Positions 36,232 to 43,711 of a stretch of 64,000 nt of DNA are shown here, piece by piece. Position numbers and translations under genes: made by a program. The notes beneath the pieces were generated by a model that was not told the DNA's origin, did not search any database, and worked only from the letters and a program-made list of their open reading frames with translations. This stretch comes from a virus: positions 102,619 through 166,618 of the IMG/VR virus record IMGVR_UViG_3300027985_000872, one strand, 5' to 3'. The stretch's first letter is position 1. Each line of letters opens with the position of its first letter.

Positions 36232-36382
36232 AGAGCAAACTGAGTATAGAGAATTACTATTAAAATTTAAGTTAACACTTTATAAGTTAAGCATACATAG
36301 AGAGCCTTTTTTACTCGGTAAATACTATAAAACTATAAAATCTGCTCACGAACACTACATTGATAAACCGACTCGAAATTAA
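36185..36382 (+). CDS. A-type microprotein with basic N-terminus
   Basis: A 65-aa frame. Basic N-terminus, core L-L-L-K-F-K-L-T-L-Y-K-L-S-I. It overlaps the SprT-like gene by 47 nt, and its final codons read through an ACCGACTCGA element. Confidence 0.5.
   Translation: MSKKIKANKILKWWFKEQTEYRELLLKFKLTLYKLSIHREPFLLGKYYKTIKSAHEHYIDKPTRN
36367..36376 (+). promoter_or_regulatory. ACCGACTCGA element
   Basis: 53 nt before the ATG at 36420. Confidence 0.6.
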
Positions 36383-36419
36383 TTCATAGAGATAGCAAAC
36401 CCAAAAAGAAGGAGTATCT

Positions 36420-36878
36420 ATGAGTAAGCTAAATCAAAAAGAGGCCGTATATAATGCGGTAAAGAAAGTGACCGGTAAGGACCATAACGAGGGCGATGTT
36501 CTTACATTAACAAAAGATCAGAAGAGTGAAGTGCGATCACTCTTGGTAACAAGTTTTGAGAATAACGAAGTTGAATTGAAGTCTGCCCAAGACGACATCA
36601 AGAAGTATGTCAACAGTCTGCTCAATAACTGGTTGAGAAAAGACAAGAGATTCAATGGTGGTGAAACTTATGTCATCAAGAATAAGGGTTCAAGAACTGG
36701 CCAGAGCGATGCTATGGTAAAAAATCTACGTCTTTTATTGAAGAAAGACACTCTGACTGAATCTGAGAGAACAGATATTCAAGAGGCCATCAATACAAGA
36801 CTGGATGAGATTGCCCCAACCAAGAAGATTGAAGTTGATGCAAATGTTATCCCCGCAGAATTACAGCATCTTCTATAA
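36420..36878 (+). CDS. Four-copy paralog family, copy 2
   Basis: A 152-aa protein with AAGGAG upstream. The nearest relative of the 20263 product; shared blocks include L-K-S-A-Q-D-D-I-x-K-Y-V, L-L-N-N-W-L-R-K-D and I-K-N-K-G-S-R-T-G-Q. It is followed by an efficient-looking terminator, so it is probably a single-gene transcript. A basic abundant protein of unknown role. Confidence 0.75.
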   Translation: MSKLNQKEAVYNAVKKVTGKDHNEGDVLTLTKDQKSEVRSLLVTSFENNEVELKSAQDDIKKYVNSLLNNWLRKDKRFNGGETYVIKNKGSRTGQSDAMVKNLRLLLKKDTLTESERTDIQEAINTRLDEIAPTKKIEVDANVIPAELQHLL

Positions 36879-36900
36879 GATCTATTAAAACATTATACAA

Positions 36901-36926
36901 ATGCCTGACTTCGGTCAGGCATTTTT
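36901..36926 (+). terminator. Rho-independent terminator
   Basis: A 9-bp stem ATGCCTGAC/GTCAGGCAT with a TTCG tetraloop, then a T run. Confidence 0.9.
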
Positions 36927-36943
36927 GTATACAGGGGTAGAAA

Positions 36944-37198
36944 ATGATTATTAGAGATGGCGCATTCTGGTATGACTTCGACAAGATGATGATGATGCGG
37001 GGTGGTCCTGCTATGATGGATGTGCGCTACTTAGTCTATATAGAAGAAGGTCCATCATATCAGAAAGAAGGCTTATGCTGGACAAATAACGATCCAAAAT
37101 TATGTAAAATCAATCCTTATCTGTGCTATCGTCTTCCAGAATCTGCACAATTCTTATATAACGAATATCTCGCCGAAAAAGAACTCCTCGGTTACTAA
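36944..37198 (+). CDS. Small hypothetical protein with KELLG tail
   Basis: An 84-aa protein with a Met-rich N-terminal stretch, three cysteines in the middle (L-C-W-T, L-C-K-I, L-C-Y) and a tail Y-L-A-E-K-E-L-L-G-Y. Possibly a distant B-type relative. Its stop merges with an ACCGATACGA element. Confidence 0.6.
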   Translation: MIIRDGAFWYDFDKMMMMRGGPAMMDVRYLVYIEEGPSYQKEGLCWTNNDPKLCKINPYLCYRLPESAQFLYNEYLAEKELLGY

Positions 37199-37208
37199 AC
37201 CGATACGA
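37199..37208 (+). promoter_or_regulatory. ACCGATACGA element
   Basis: 33 nt before the ATG at 37232. Confidence 0.6.
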
Positions 37209-37231
37209 GAATTATATAAAGGGGAGGCAAT

Positions 37232-37519
37232 ATGGTAAATCAACAACATTTAAAAGAAGTAGCAAAAGAATATTTAAAGACAAACAGAGCTAGTTCTTCA
37301 GAAGAAGATGTGCAACGCAATATTAAAGAATGGATTCGCGTCTATGGCTCAGAGGATAGAATTTATAAATTACTATGCATGTGCACAGGAACGACTCCTA
37401 AAACAATAGAAGAGCAATATGAACCATGTTTAAAGAGTCAATGTGAGTGCGGAGCGCAATACACGGACTTTCCAAACTTTCATTCTACTTGGTGCAAGTT
37501 ATATAAACCACATTGTTAA
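37232..37519 (+). CDS. Hypothetical protein with C-terminal Cys cluster
   Basis: A 95-aa protein with GGGGAGG upstream. A helical N-terminal half is followed by M-C-T-G, C-L-K-S-Q-C-E-C-G and two later cysteines, a likely zinc-ribbon-type site. No family recognised. Confidence 0.6.
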   Translation: MVNQQHLKEVAKEYLKTNRASSSEEDVQRNIKEWIRVYGSEDRIYKLLCMCTGTTPKTIEEQYEPCLKSQCECGAQYTDFPNFHSTWCKLYKPHC

Positions 37520-37528
37520 GTAGGATTT

Positions 37529-37954
37529 ATGAGCGAACCAACTAAGAAAGTAGACTACTACAAAAATGGCAATATAAGTTATAAAGAATACTACTTAAAC
37601 AACAAGCTTCATAGAGTAGACGGTCCAGCTCATATAAGCTACAACGAAAACGGTAGTATAAGTTATGAAGAATACTACTTAAACGACAAGCTTCACAGAG
37701 TAGACGGTCCAGCTCATATAAGCTACAACGAAAACGGTAGTATAAGTTATGAAGAATACTACTTAAACGACAAGCTTCACAGAGTAGATGGTCCAGCTTA
37801 CATAAGCTACTACGAAGACGGTAACATAAGATGTGAAGAATACTGGTTAAATAGTAAGGAGTTTACCAAAGAAGAGTTTTTAGTAAGCAAAGAGTATCAA
37901 AACTACTTAGCTGATTTAGAGATTGAAAGGATGTTAGGGAAAAGAGAGGGGTAA
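37529..37954 (+). CDS. MORN/YwqK-like repeat protein 1
   Basis: A 141-aa protein built of about five copies of a 24-26-residue unit (Y-Y-x-N-G-x-I-x-Y-E-E-Y-Y-L-N-x-K-x-H-R-V-D-G-P-A). Two units are almost identical in DNA. The final unit leads to a conserved end (F-T-K-E-E-F-L, then N-Y-L-A-D-L-E-I-E-R-M-L). This repeat resembles MORN-variant proteins annotated as YwqK family antitoxins. Seven such genes lie in the window. They may be decoy, binding or immunity proteins; function is unknown. Confidence 0.75.
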   Translation: MSEPTKKVDYYKNGNISYKEYYLNNKLHRVDGPAHISYNENGSISYEEYYLNDKLHRVDGPAHISYNENGSISYEEYYLNDKLHRVDGPAYISYYEDGNIRCEEYWLNSKEFTKEEFLVSKEYQNYLADLEIERMLGKREG

Positions 37955-37955
37955 T

Positions 37956-38381
37956 ATGCGTATTATAGCAATCAGTATTTTAGTAATTTTCTTATCCACT
38001 TATGGTATTTATCGCTATTTAGATAGTTCTGCCAAACATCGAGCAGTACAGATAAAAAAATGTGATGCTCGTCTAGTGATTAGAAAATTAGAATGTCAGG
38101 CAAGAGGATCAATAGGTTCGGCACGCTATATCATTGACTCTTATCCCCCTATCGCAACTAACAAAAAACATATTATATCAGAGGCAAAGAAACTAGAGAA
38201 ACTTCTATATGAGCAATGTATGGATTCTATAGTTTGGGATTATGTTGATGATAACATCAGTGAATGTAGATATGTGTTCAAGAAGATTAAAGTTGAGTTT
38301 TTAGAGAATAGAGCGGAAGAGTTACTGCGCTCTATAATCAATAGAGAAATAGAAAAATCTCGGGGGAGAAATGACACGTAA
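37956..38381 (+). CDS. N-terminally anchored hypothetical protein
   Basis: A 141-aa protein. A membrane helix or uncleaved signal (residues 3-20, I-I-A-I-S-I-L-V-I-F-L-S) is followed by a helical, Cys-containing (four Cys) periplasmic-type domain. The cysteines could form disulfides outside the cytoplasm. It overlaps the next gene by 11 nt. Confidence 0.6.
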   Translation: MRIIAISILVIFLSTYGIYRYLDSSAKHRAVQIKKCDARLVIRKLECQARGSIGSARYIIDSYPPIATNKKHIISEAKKLEKLLYEQCMDSIVWDYVDDNISECRYVFKKIKVEFLENRAEELLRSIINREIEKSRGRNDT

Positions 38382-38796
38382 TCAACTTATTCTCAAGCGC
38401 AATAGACTTGAAAGAGAGTTAGAGATTCTTGAAGATAACGAACAAGATGGTTCGGCTAACTATTATCTGTTAGATAAAGAACTGAATGAGGTGCTTGATC
38501 AGTTAAATGAAGCAGAAGAACAACAGAAGAAAAGAGACCAAGAACAACTCGAGCAGCATCGTCTTGATCAGTTCAAACTGAAGATCAAGAGTAAGTACGA
38601 CATGGATTTTGATGAGTGGTACGAGAAAGCAAAAGCCATGTATGTAGTAACAGATAACTTCACTGTCATCAGCAATGCCAGCAATTGGAAAGAAGATAAA
38701 ACATGGGAGTTCTCTTCTAAGATAGATGCACTAGAAAAAGTTGAGCAGCTTATTGATTGGAAGTATTATGACCACTTTGTAAGAGAGAAACAATGA
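38371..38796 (+). CDS. Coiled-coil protein
   Basis: A 141-aa protein. Residues 5-70 are a charged coiled coil (L-E-R-E-L-E-I-L-E, Q-L-N-E-A-E-E-Q-Q-K-K), then a small C-terminal domain with aromatic residues. Function unknown. Confidence 0.6.
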   Translation: MTRNQLILKRNRLERELEILEDNEQDGSANYYLLDKELNEVLDQLNEAEEQQKKRDQEQLEQHRLDQFKLKIKSKYDMDFDEWYEKAKAMYVVTDNFTVISNASNWKEDKTWEFSSKIDALEKVEQLIDWKYYDHFVREKQ

Positions 38797-38903
38797 AATC
38801 ATTATTTAAAAAGATTCTGCGTCTTTTAAGACACTTTGATCGCTATTATGACATTCTTGAGGAGCTAAAGAAATATAAGGAAGAACTAAAGAATAAGAGT
38901 TAA
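38793..38903 (+). CDS. 36-aa helical peptide
   Basis: A short, charged helical frame in ATGA overlap with the coiled-coil gene, ending convergently against the minus-strand zinc protein (overlap of 4 nt). Confidence 0.5.
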   Translation: MKSLFKKILRLLRHFDRYYDILEELKKYKEELKNKS

Positions 38904-39181
38904 TCTTCTTTATCGGCAAACTTTCTTAATACGTCTTCTACATCAAGACACTTAATATCGCATAATTTATCTAATGCTCGCTTATATCTTTTTAAATTCT
39001 CTACCTCACGAATGAGTGCAGCGTTGGTCTTCTGTCTTTCTTTTCTCTCTTCTGTTTTCTTATCTGCATCACGACATATTCTGCATGTAGATCTGTACCA
39101 TATCGTACCGTCTTTTTTGATACGACCCTTCTCTCTCTTTCTTTTCCCGCAGACCGGACAAATAAGTGATTCCTCATTCAT
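38900..39181 (-). CDS. Zinc-ribbon protein, isolated minus-strand gene
   Basis: 94 aa from ATG 39181, or 101 aa from ATG 39205. An N-terminal zinc site (I-C-P-V-C-G-K, 19 residues later C-R-I-C-R-D) is followed by a basic helix and coiled-coil. The CPxC...CRxC arrangement matches the zinc ribbon at the start of some phage HNH-type or DNA-binding proteins, but no nuclease motif is present. It is the only minus-strand gene in the small-gene region, which suggests a separate insertion. Confidence 0.6.
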   Translation of the reverse strand: MNEESLICPVCGKRKREKGRIKKDGTIWYRSTCRICRDADKKTEERKERQKTNAALIREVENLKRYKRALDKLCDIKCLDVEDVLRKFADKED

Positions 39182-39235
39182 ATCAATATTAGACCACGAT
39201 AACAAATGGGACTAAGCTGTGGGGTTTAGACTATA

Positions 39236-39245
39236 ACCGAAACGA
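39236..39245 (+). promoter_or_regulatory. ACCGAAACGA element
   Basis: 34 nt before the ATG at 39270. Confidence 0.55.
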
Positions 39246-39269
39246 GTATTTATATGAAGAGGTGTATTT

Positions 39270-39518
39270 ATGAATAAACCAACTAAGAAAGTAGACTACT
39301 ACGAAGACGGTAGCATAAGTTATGAAGCTTACTACTTAAACGACAAGCGTCATAGAATAGACGGTCCAGCTTACATAAGCTACTACGAAAACGGTAGCAT
39401 AAGTTATGAAGCTTACTACTTAAACGACAAGAAGCTTACTAAAGAAGAGTTTTTAGCAAGCAAAGAGCATCAAAACTACTTAGCTGATTTAGAAATAGAG
39501 AGGATGCTAGATGAGTAA
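39270..39518 (+). CDS. MORN/YwqK-like repeat protein 2
   Basis: An 82-aa protein with about 2.5 repeat units of Y-Y-E-x-G-S-I-S-Y-E-A-Y-Y-L-N-D-K and the shared C-terminal end (L-T-K-E-E-F-L-A, N-Y-L-A-D-L). A shortened copy preceded by its own promoter-like element. It overlaps the next gene by 8 nt. Confidence 0.7.
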   Translation: MNKPTKKVDYYEDGSISYEAYYLNDKRHRIDGPAYISYYENGSISYEAYYLNDKKLTKEEFLASKEHQNYLADLEIERMLDE

Positions 39519-39657
39519 GAAAGATTCACCATTATTTAACAGTAGTACTTTTCATATGGCAAACATACTGTATAAATTAAACATGATAAATGATGTAGAA
39601 AGTATAATATTACATATGTTGTTGCGTAATTATTGGATGAAAAATGTCCGATTCTAA
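39511..39657 (+). CDS. A-type microprotein
   Basis: A 48-aa frame: H-M-A-N-I-L-Y-K-L-N-M-I, then L-L-R-N-Y-W. Embedded start in the preceding MORN-like gene. Confidence 0.55.
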   Translation: MSKKDSPLFNSSTFHMANILYKLNMINDVESIILHMLLRNYWMKNVRF

Positions 39658-39793
39658 AATACTTGAAATGTCTTTTATTGTTAGAAATAAGGTAACAGGT
39701 TTAGCAGCAATAATACGCAAACTGAAGATATTAAGTGATATGGAATCTATTTTCTTAGAAGCATATCTATGGAGTTATTGGTTAGATGACTAA
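39644..39793 (+). CDS. A-type microprotein
   Basis: A 49-aa frame: G-L-A-A-I-I-R-K-L-K-I-L, then Y-L-W-S-Y-W. Same subtype as its upstream neighbour (14-nt overlap). Confidence 0.55.
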   Translation: MSDSKILEMSFIVRNKVTGLAAIIRKLKILSDMESIFLEAYLWSYWLDD

Positions 39794-40124
39794 GAAAAAA
39801 AGAAAACTATCAAAATCTGACATTAGAAGACGTGATAAGAACTGGAATCTGACACAGAATATCTATGATGAAGCATGTCTTGAATTAAGATATACAATGC
39901 TAGATATAAAGAAAGAACTACTTCATAATGTAATAAATGAAGACGAGTTTTTAGAGAAGAAAAATAAACTAGATGATTTATACTGTCAGAAGATACGACA
40001 ACTAGAAACTTCACAACTAGAAGAGATAGTCTCTGTCTACAGAGATGGACTCATCAAGCGCACGCAAAAGACTATACAGATGATTCTAGACGAGATAGCA
40101 AATCGTGCCATCTTAGATACTTAA
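39786..40124 (+). CDS. Helical charged protein
   Basis: A 112-aa protein, almost entirely charged helix with a basic start (K-K-K-R-K-L-S-K-S-D-I-R-R-R). Possibly DNA- or RNA-associated. No family recognised. It overlaps the upstream gene by 8 nt. Confidence 0.55.
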   Translation: MTKKKRKLSKSDIRRRDKNWNLTQNIYDEACLELRYTMLDIKKELLHNVINEDEFLEKKNKLDDLYCQKIRQLETSQLEEIVSVYRDGLIKRTQKTIQMILDEIANRAILDT

Positions 40125-40133
40125 CCGATGCGA
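40124..40133 (+). promoter_or_regulatory. ACCGATGCGA element
   Basis: 39 nt before the ATG at 40163. TATAAT lies at 40141-40146. Confidence 0.6.
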
Positions 40134-40162
40134 TATCTAATATAATAAAAAGGGGTTATTAT

Positions 40163-40366
40163 ATGTGCTCAGAGATAATCTACAAAGAAGAACTTACACC
40201 AATAGAAGAACTCAGTGAGATAAACACGGTTTTACGCTCGTTAAGTTCTATTTTAAGTGAGCCTTATCACTGTGACAGAGAGTTGCATGAGTGCGCTTAC
40301 AAACTATTCCTCAAAAGAAAAGAAGAATTAGAGAAGATCTTAGCAGAGACGAAAGATGATACTTAG
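40163..40366 (+). CDS. Small helical protein
   Basis: A 67-aa protein with AAAAGGGG upstream. Two predicted helices with three cysteines (C-D, C-A). Family not recognised. It overlaps the next frame by 11 nt. Confidence 0.55.
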   Translation: MCSEIIYKEELTPIEELSEINTVLRSLSSILSEPYHCDRELHECAYKLFLKRKEELEKILAETKDDT

Positions 40367-40499
40367 AGATATGACGATTGCACTTAATTTAGAACAGACG
40401 CTGTCTCTGCTAATACATGGTAGAAGACATTGTTCTTTATTCAGTTGGATCAAGTTAAATAACTTCTGTGACAGATATGGAGCACAGATTACCATTTAG
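40356..40499 (+). CDS. A-type microprotein
   Basis: A 47-aa frame: L-E-Q-T-L-S-L-L-I, then L-F-S-W-I-K-L-N-N-F-C-D-R-Y-G-A. The ending matches the D-Y-A-R-R-Y-G-A end of the 25876 gene. Confidence 0.5.
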   Translation: MILRDMTIALNLEQTLSLLIHGRRHCSLFSWIKLNNFCDRYGAQITI

Positions 40500-40506
40500 G
40501 AGTATT

Positions 40507-40635
40507 ATGGATGAGTTTGAAGTGTATCTAGAGTCTTCTCAGTTGAGAGAGTTGTTTGAACAAGTAGATAACTATTCAGCAGAGGATTTTTATGAGCGAT
40601 ACGAGTATGACAGGGAAGAGCTTTCCCTATCGTGA
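40507..40635 (+). CDS. Small acidic protein
   Basis: A 42-aa acidic helix (E-S-S-Q-L-R-E-L-F-E-Q-V). AGGAG lies upstream. It overlaps the next gene by 44 nt. Confidence 0.45.
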   Translation: MDEFEVYLESSQLRELFEQVDNYSAEDFYERYEYDREELSLS

Positions 40636-40954
40636 GCATGATTTCGAATGGAAATTGACGGTAGATAGTCGTTATTACAGTATACCTAAGATCTACAACA
40701 TGAGAATATGGATAGAGGAAGATGATGGTCAGTGGAAGATGTTCAAATTCTTGTGCGATAAGCGCGTAGGTAAAGATGGTAAAGAATTACCAGATCATCA
40801 GCCTAGTGAACTAAGATATAGAGAGGCCGGCAACATGTTAGAAGTCAAGCATCCTGGTGGAAGATGGCAAAGACTACGTCCAGATAAAAGAGATGCTTTT
40901 TTAGAGAAATATCACTACTTCTTTACAGCAAATGAGATATTATTGGGGTTATAA
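40592..40954 (+). CDS. Hypothetical beta-rich protein with NEILLGL tail
   Basis: A 120-aa protein: strands around W-K-L-T-V-D-S, M-R-I-W-I-E-E-D, and a C-terminal helix ending T-A-N-E-I-L-L-G-L. Its TATTGGGG codons act as the site for the ATG at 40955. Family not recognised. Confidence 0.6.
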   Translation: MSDTSMTGKSFPYREHDFEWKLTVDSRYYSIPKIYNMRIWIEEDDGQWKMFKFLCDKRVGKDGKELPDHQPSELRYREAGNMLEVKHPGGRWQRLRPDKRDAFLEKYHYFFTANEILLGL

Positions 40955-41386
40955 ATGGATGAGAAGAAACTGAAGAAACTAACACAAGATCTTAAAAAGA
41001 AAGATACGGAATTTCTAGAGAAAGCTCTCAAAGAATTGGAAGACATGAAAGACGAATACTACATCATCTTTCATATTTTAGAACCTAGGCGGAAACAAGC
41101 AGCAGAACAAAAGAAAAGAGATATTCTCAATAAAATGATTAATGAAACTAAATATGTTGAGTGCGAATACCCTAGTATGGGTTTTATGGGTGAAGATGGA
41201 CACTGTACTCTTGAAAATAAAAAACAAGCCGATGCCTTATTAAAAGCATTAAAAGATAATACAACTTATTATTATGCATACATATTAGAGTGGAATGGTA
41301 AAGGAGAATACATAGTTGAACCTAGTTACAACTACGATCATGATAATGAGATTGTATATACAGCAACTATAAAGAAGGTAAAATGA
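40955..41386 (+). CDS. Hypothetical protein
   Basis: A 143-aa protein. N-terminal charged coiled coil (about 60 residues), then a compact domain ending in strands (Y-A-Y-I-L-E-W-N-G-K-G). It overlaps the next gene by 4 nt. Function unknown. Confidence 0.6.
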   Translation: MDEKKLKKLTQDLKKKDTEFLEKALKELEDMKDEYYIIFHILEPRRKQAAEQKKRDILNKMINETKYVECEYPSMGFMGEDGHCTLENKKQADALLKALKDNTTYYYAYILEWNGKGEYIVEPSYNYDHDNEIVYTATIKKVK

Positions 41387-41559
41387 AAAAGAACAGGGGT
41401 AACAAGCGCAGACACAAGATTAGAAAGCGAATGAAATCACTCAAGAAGTGTGCAACAAGAAAACCTATTGCTCCACCAACTATAGTCTTCAAAGACAAAA
41501 AGAAATACTCACGTAAAGAAAACAAAAAGATCATAAGAGACTGTAAAACTGATCAATAA
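41383..41559 (+). CDS. Small highly basic protein
   Basis: A 58-aa protein, about one third Lys/Arg (N-K-R-R-H-K-I-R-K-R-M-K). Likely nucleic acid binding. ATGA overlap with the previous gene; its stop just precedes an ACCGATTCGA element. Confidence 0.6.
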   Translation: MKKNRGNKRRHKIRKRMKSLKKCATRKPIAPPTIVFKDKKKYSRKENKKIIRDCKTDQ

Positions 41560-41563
41560 CATA

Positions 41564-41573
41564 ACCGATTCGA
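41564..41573 (+). promoter_or_regulatory. ACCGATTCGA element
   Basis: A perfect copy, 35 nt before the ATG at 41599. Confidence 0.65.
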
Positions 41574-41598
41574 AAATCATATACAAACGGGGAATCAT

Positions 41599-42087
41599 AT
41601 GAGTAAATTAAGTCAAAAAGATGCAGTCTACAATATTACATGTTCTGTTCTCGATGAGAACAATATTCATTTAGAGGATGGTCAGAGTATCAATGAGGTC
41701 ATGACTAAAGACATGAGGCAATCTATAACATTATGTCTCATTGCGGGTTTCAATTCAGGAGAAGTTCAGATCGATAAAGACTACGAAGAAAAAGAGCTGA
41801 GATCATATACTCAATCGGTGATCAGTAACTGGTTTCGTAAGGACGCTAGATTGAATGGTGGTTCTAAGTACGAGCCAAAAGATAAAGGATCAAAAGTCGG
41901 ATTCAATGATCCTCAAGTAAAAGCCATGCGTCGCATGTTAAAAGAAGTCAAGAAAACTGGAAATATAAAACATATCAAAGCAATTGAGTCTGAGATAGAT
42001 AAGAAATTAAGAGAGATTAGGGACAAGAGGTTAAAAGACAAAGTTGATGCACAAGCCATCCCTGAACATCTAAGACATCTCTTGTAG
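41599..42087 (+). CDS. Four-copy paralog family, copy 3
   Basis: A 162-aa protein. Shares S-Q-K-D-A-V-Y, M-T-K-D-M-R, S-V-I-S-N-W-F-R-K-D, K-D-K-G-S-K-V-G and the C-terminal P-E-H-L-R-H-L-L with the 20263 and 36420 products, but is more diverged. A single-gene unit between an ACCGATTCGA element and a terminator. Confidence 0.75.
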   Translation: MSKLSQKDAVYNITCSVLDENNIHLEDGQSINEVMTKDMRQSITLCLIAGFNSGEVQIDKDYEEKELRSYTQSVISNWFRKDARLNGGSKYEPKDKGSKVGFNDPQVKAMRRMLKEVKKTGNIKHIKAIESEIDKKLREIRDKRLKDKVDAQAIPEHLRHLL

Positions 42088-42103
42088 TCGAATGACTGCA
42101 ACT

Positions 42104-42146
42104 AACCCGAGAGCTAACAAATCCCCCTTATAGCTCTCGGGTTTTC
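42104..42146 (+). terminator. Rho-independent terminator
   Basis: A perfect 13-bp stem AACCCGAGAGCTA/TAGCTCTCGGGTT with a 14-nt loop and T run. Confidence 0.85.
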
Positions 42147-42169
42147 TTATTAGGGGAAAGGGGATTTCT

Positions 42170-42892
42170 ATGAAGAAAGCGTTATTTGCTTTACTCATCT
42201 TTATGTCAATTACTTCTTGTCGAAGTCACACTTGCGACGTCCATCCTGAATATGTCGCGATAGAAGAATCCAGAACAATCATCGCAGTCATAGATACAGG
42301 TGTTACCTTTTCAGAGAAGATTAGACCCTACCTATGCGGTTATCATGTTGATCTAACTGGTAAAGGCATAGAAGACGTAGACGGACACGGAACAATGGTG
42401 ACGAGTATACTTATGACGTATATAGATCCGAGTAAACAATGTATCTTTCCAATAAAGTGGTATCATAACAAAGAAACTAACGAAGAAAACCCTATATCAT
42501 CTTATTCCATGATGGAAGCAGTACATGTATCAGGTGCAAAATACGTCAACATGAGTCTTTCTAGTACAGCACCATCGTTCTATGGAAAGATACCACTTAT
42601 GGTTTTGTTAAATAAAGGTGTAGTATTTGCCGTTGCTGCAGGTAATGACGGTAATGATTTATCCGAGAAGTGCGACTCGTATCCTGCGTGTTATGACTTA
42701 AAGTATGAGAATTTCTATGTTGTGGGTGGACTTCGTAATAATAAAATATATAAGGGTCACAACTACGGTGGACCAGTTAACGCATATGAGAATTCTGTTA
42801 ACGTGATGGTCGACGGCAAGAAATGGAGTGGAACATCAGTATCTACACCTATATTCTTGGGTAAACTAATACAGAAAAGAGAGGGACAATGA
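42170..42892 (+). CDS. Subtilisin-like serine protease lipoprotein (S8)
   Basis: A 240-aa protein. Signal peptide with lipobox I-T-S-C (Cys17). The S8 catalytic triad is complete: Asp42 in A-V-I-D-T-G, His73 in D-G-H-G-T, Ser223 in G-T-S-V-S-T-P, with the oxyanion Asn159 in A-A-G-N-D-G. At 240 residues it is a compact single-domain subtilase without a propeptide. The mature enzyme would be membrane-anchored outside the cytoplasm, where it could cleave surface proteins. It overlaps by 4 nt with a CPBP-type membrane protease, so the two are likely made together. A phage-encoded secreted subtilase is uncommon. Confidence 0.85.
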   Translation: MKKALFALLIFMSITSCRSHTCDVHPEYVAIEESRTIIAVIDTGVTFSEKIRPYLCGYHVDLTGKGIEDVDGHGTMVTSILMTYIDPSKQCIFPIKWYHNKETNEENPISSYSMMEAVHVSGAKYVNMSLSSTAPSFYGKIPLMVLLNKGVVFAVAAGNDGNDLSEKCDSYPACYDLKYENFYVVGGLRNNKIYKGHNYGGPVNAYENSVNVMVDGKKWSGTSVSTPIFLGKLIQKREGQ

Positions 42893-43437
42893 TAACAATA
42901 TTCGGACTTTTATTTTGTCTTGTAGTTTTCTTTGTTTTTAAGCGCAGAGACTTATTTAAGTTTAACTTTAAGAAAGCTTGTAGATATATGTTAGTTGACG
43001 TAATAGTTATATCTATACTATCATCAGGGTTAGATTATGCTGGGATTAATAAAATAGAAGACCCTATGGATGGAGTGACGTACGAGATGCAACAGATGAT
43101 CAAGAATACTTCTATTCTAGGTATATCTTTGGCAGGTTTTGAAGACGCTATTTTTGTACTGCCATTATTGGTTTTACCACAAGTACGCGTCATCAAGTAT
43201 GTGGGTATTGCTGCAATGTCATACCTGTTTATGAGAGGACATGACTATCAGGGAAGACGCGCCATGTTGGTTAAAGTCGGCTGTATACCTATCGCTTACT
43301 ATTTCGCATCGCGCTATGGCATATTAACCACAATGGCATCCCATGCTGCAAAAGACATGATCGCACTTTCTGCCATAAAATTTAAGATATGGTTGTACAA
43401 CAAACAACTTGAAGAAGAACCTAAACCAATTCGATAG
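42889..43437 (+). CDS. CPBP-type intramembrane protease-like protein
   Basis: A 182-aa protein with about five membrane helices. Motifs partly match the CPBP/CAAX-protease family: G-F-E-D (E85/D86, in place of EE), F-M-R-G-H (FxxxH, H118) and S-H-A-A-K-D (HxxxD, H152/D156). The first motif lacks the usual downstream Arg, so activity is uncertain. CPBP members act in prenyl-protein processing or bacteriocin immunity. Co-translated with the subtilase, it may process or protect against it. Confidence 0.6.
   Translation: MITIFGLLFCLVVFFVFKRRDLFKFNFKKACRYMLVDVIVISILSSGLDYAGINKIEDPMDGVTYEMQQMIKNTSILGISLAGFEDAIFVLPLLVLPQVRVIKYVGIAAMSYLFMRGHDYQGRRAMLVKVGCIPIAYYFASRYGILTTMASHAAKDMIALSAIKFKIWLYNKQLEEEPKPIR
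43425..43434 (+). promoter_or_regulatory. ACCAATTCGA element
   Basis: One mismatch; lies at the end of the upstream gene, 38 nt before the ATG at 43463. Confidence 0.5.
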
Positions 43438-43462
43438 ATTCATGTGACCAGGGGAGGATTAT

Positions 43463-43681
43463 ATGAAGGTTAAAGAGTTAATTGAGTTATTAGAGACGTT
43501 TGATAGAGAAGCCACTATCATAACACAAGAATATAACGGTTGTAATGATGCCATTTCTGAAGTAGAGAATGTATTTCAGATAAGGGCAAATAACAAAATT
43601 CCAACATGGGATGACAGTACCTATACTGATATAGTGGGCCATGACGGAGTCACAAAAGAAAACGTTGTTTACATAAGATAA
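43463..43681 (+). CDS. Small hypothetical protein
   Basis: A 72-aa soluble protein with GGGGAGG upstream. K-V-K-E-L-I-E-L-L-E-T-F at the start resembles a short helix-strand protein seen in phages and plasmids (L-I-x-x-L-x-x-x-D-x-x-A-x-I). Function unknown. Confidence 0.6.
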   Translation: MKVKELIELLETFDREATIITQEYNGCNDAISEVENVFQIRANNKIPTWDDSTYTDIVGHDGVTKENVVYIR

Positions 43682-43711
43682 GATTAGAGAAGATATAATA
43701 GGGGGAATTAT

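Noticed and set aside
37529-37954. Regular direct repeats that could suggest a CRISPR array
   Set aside because: The repeats are coding, about 75-90 nt apart, in one continuous frame of a MORN-like protein, with no unique spacers.
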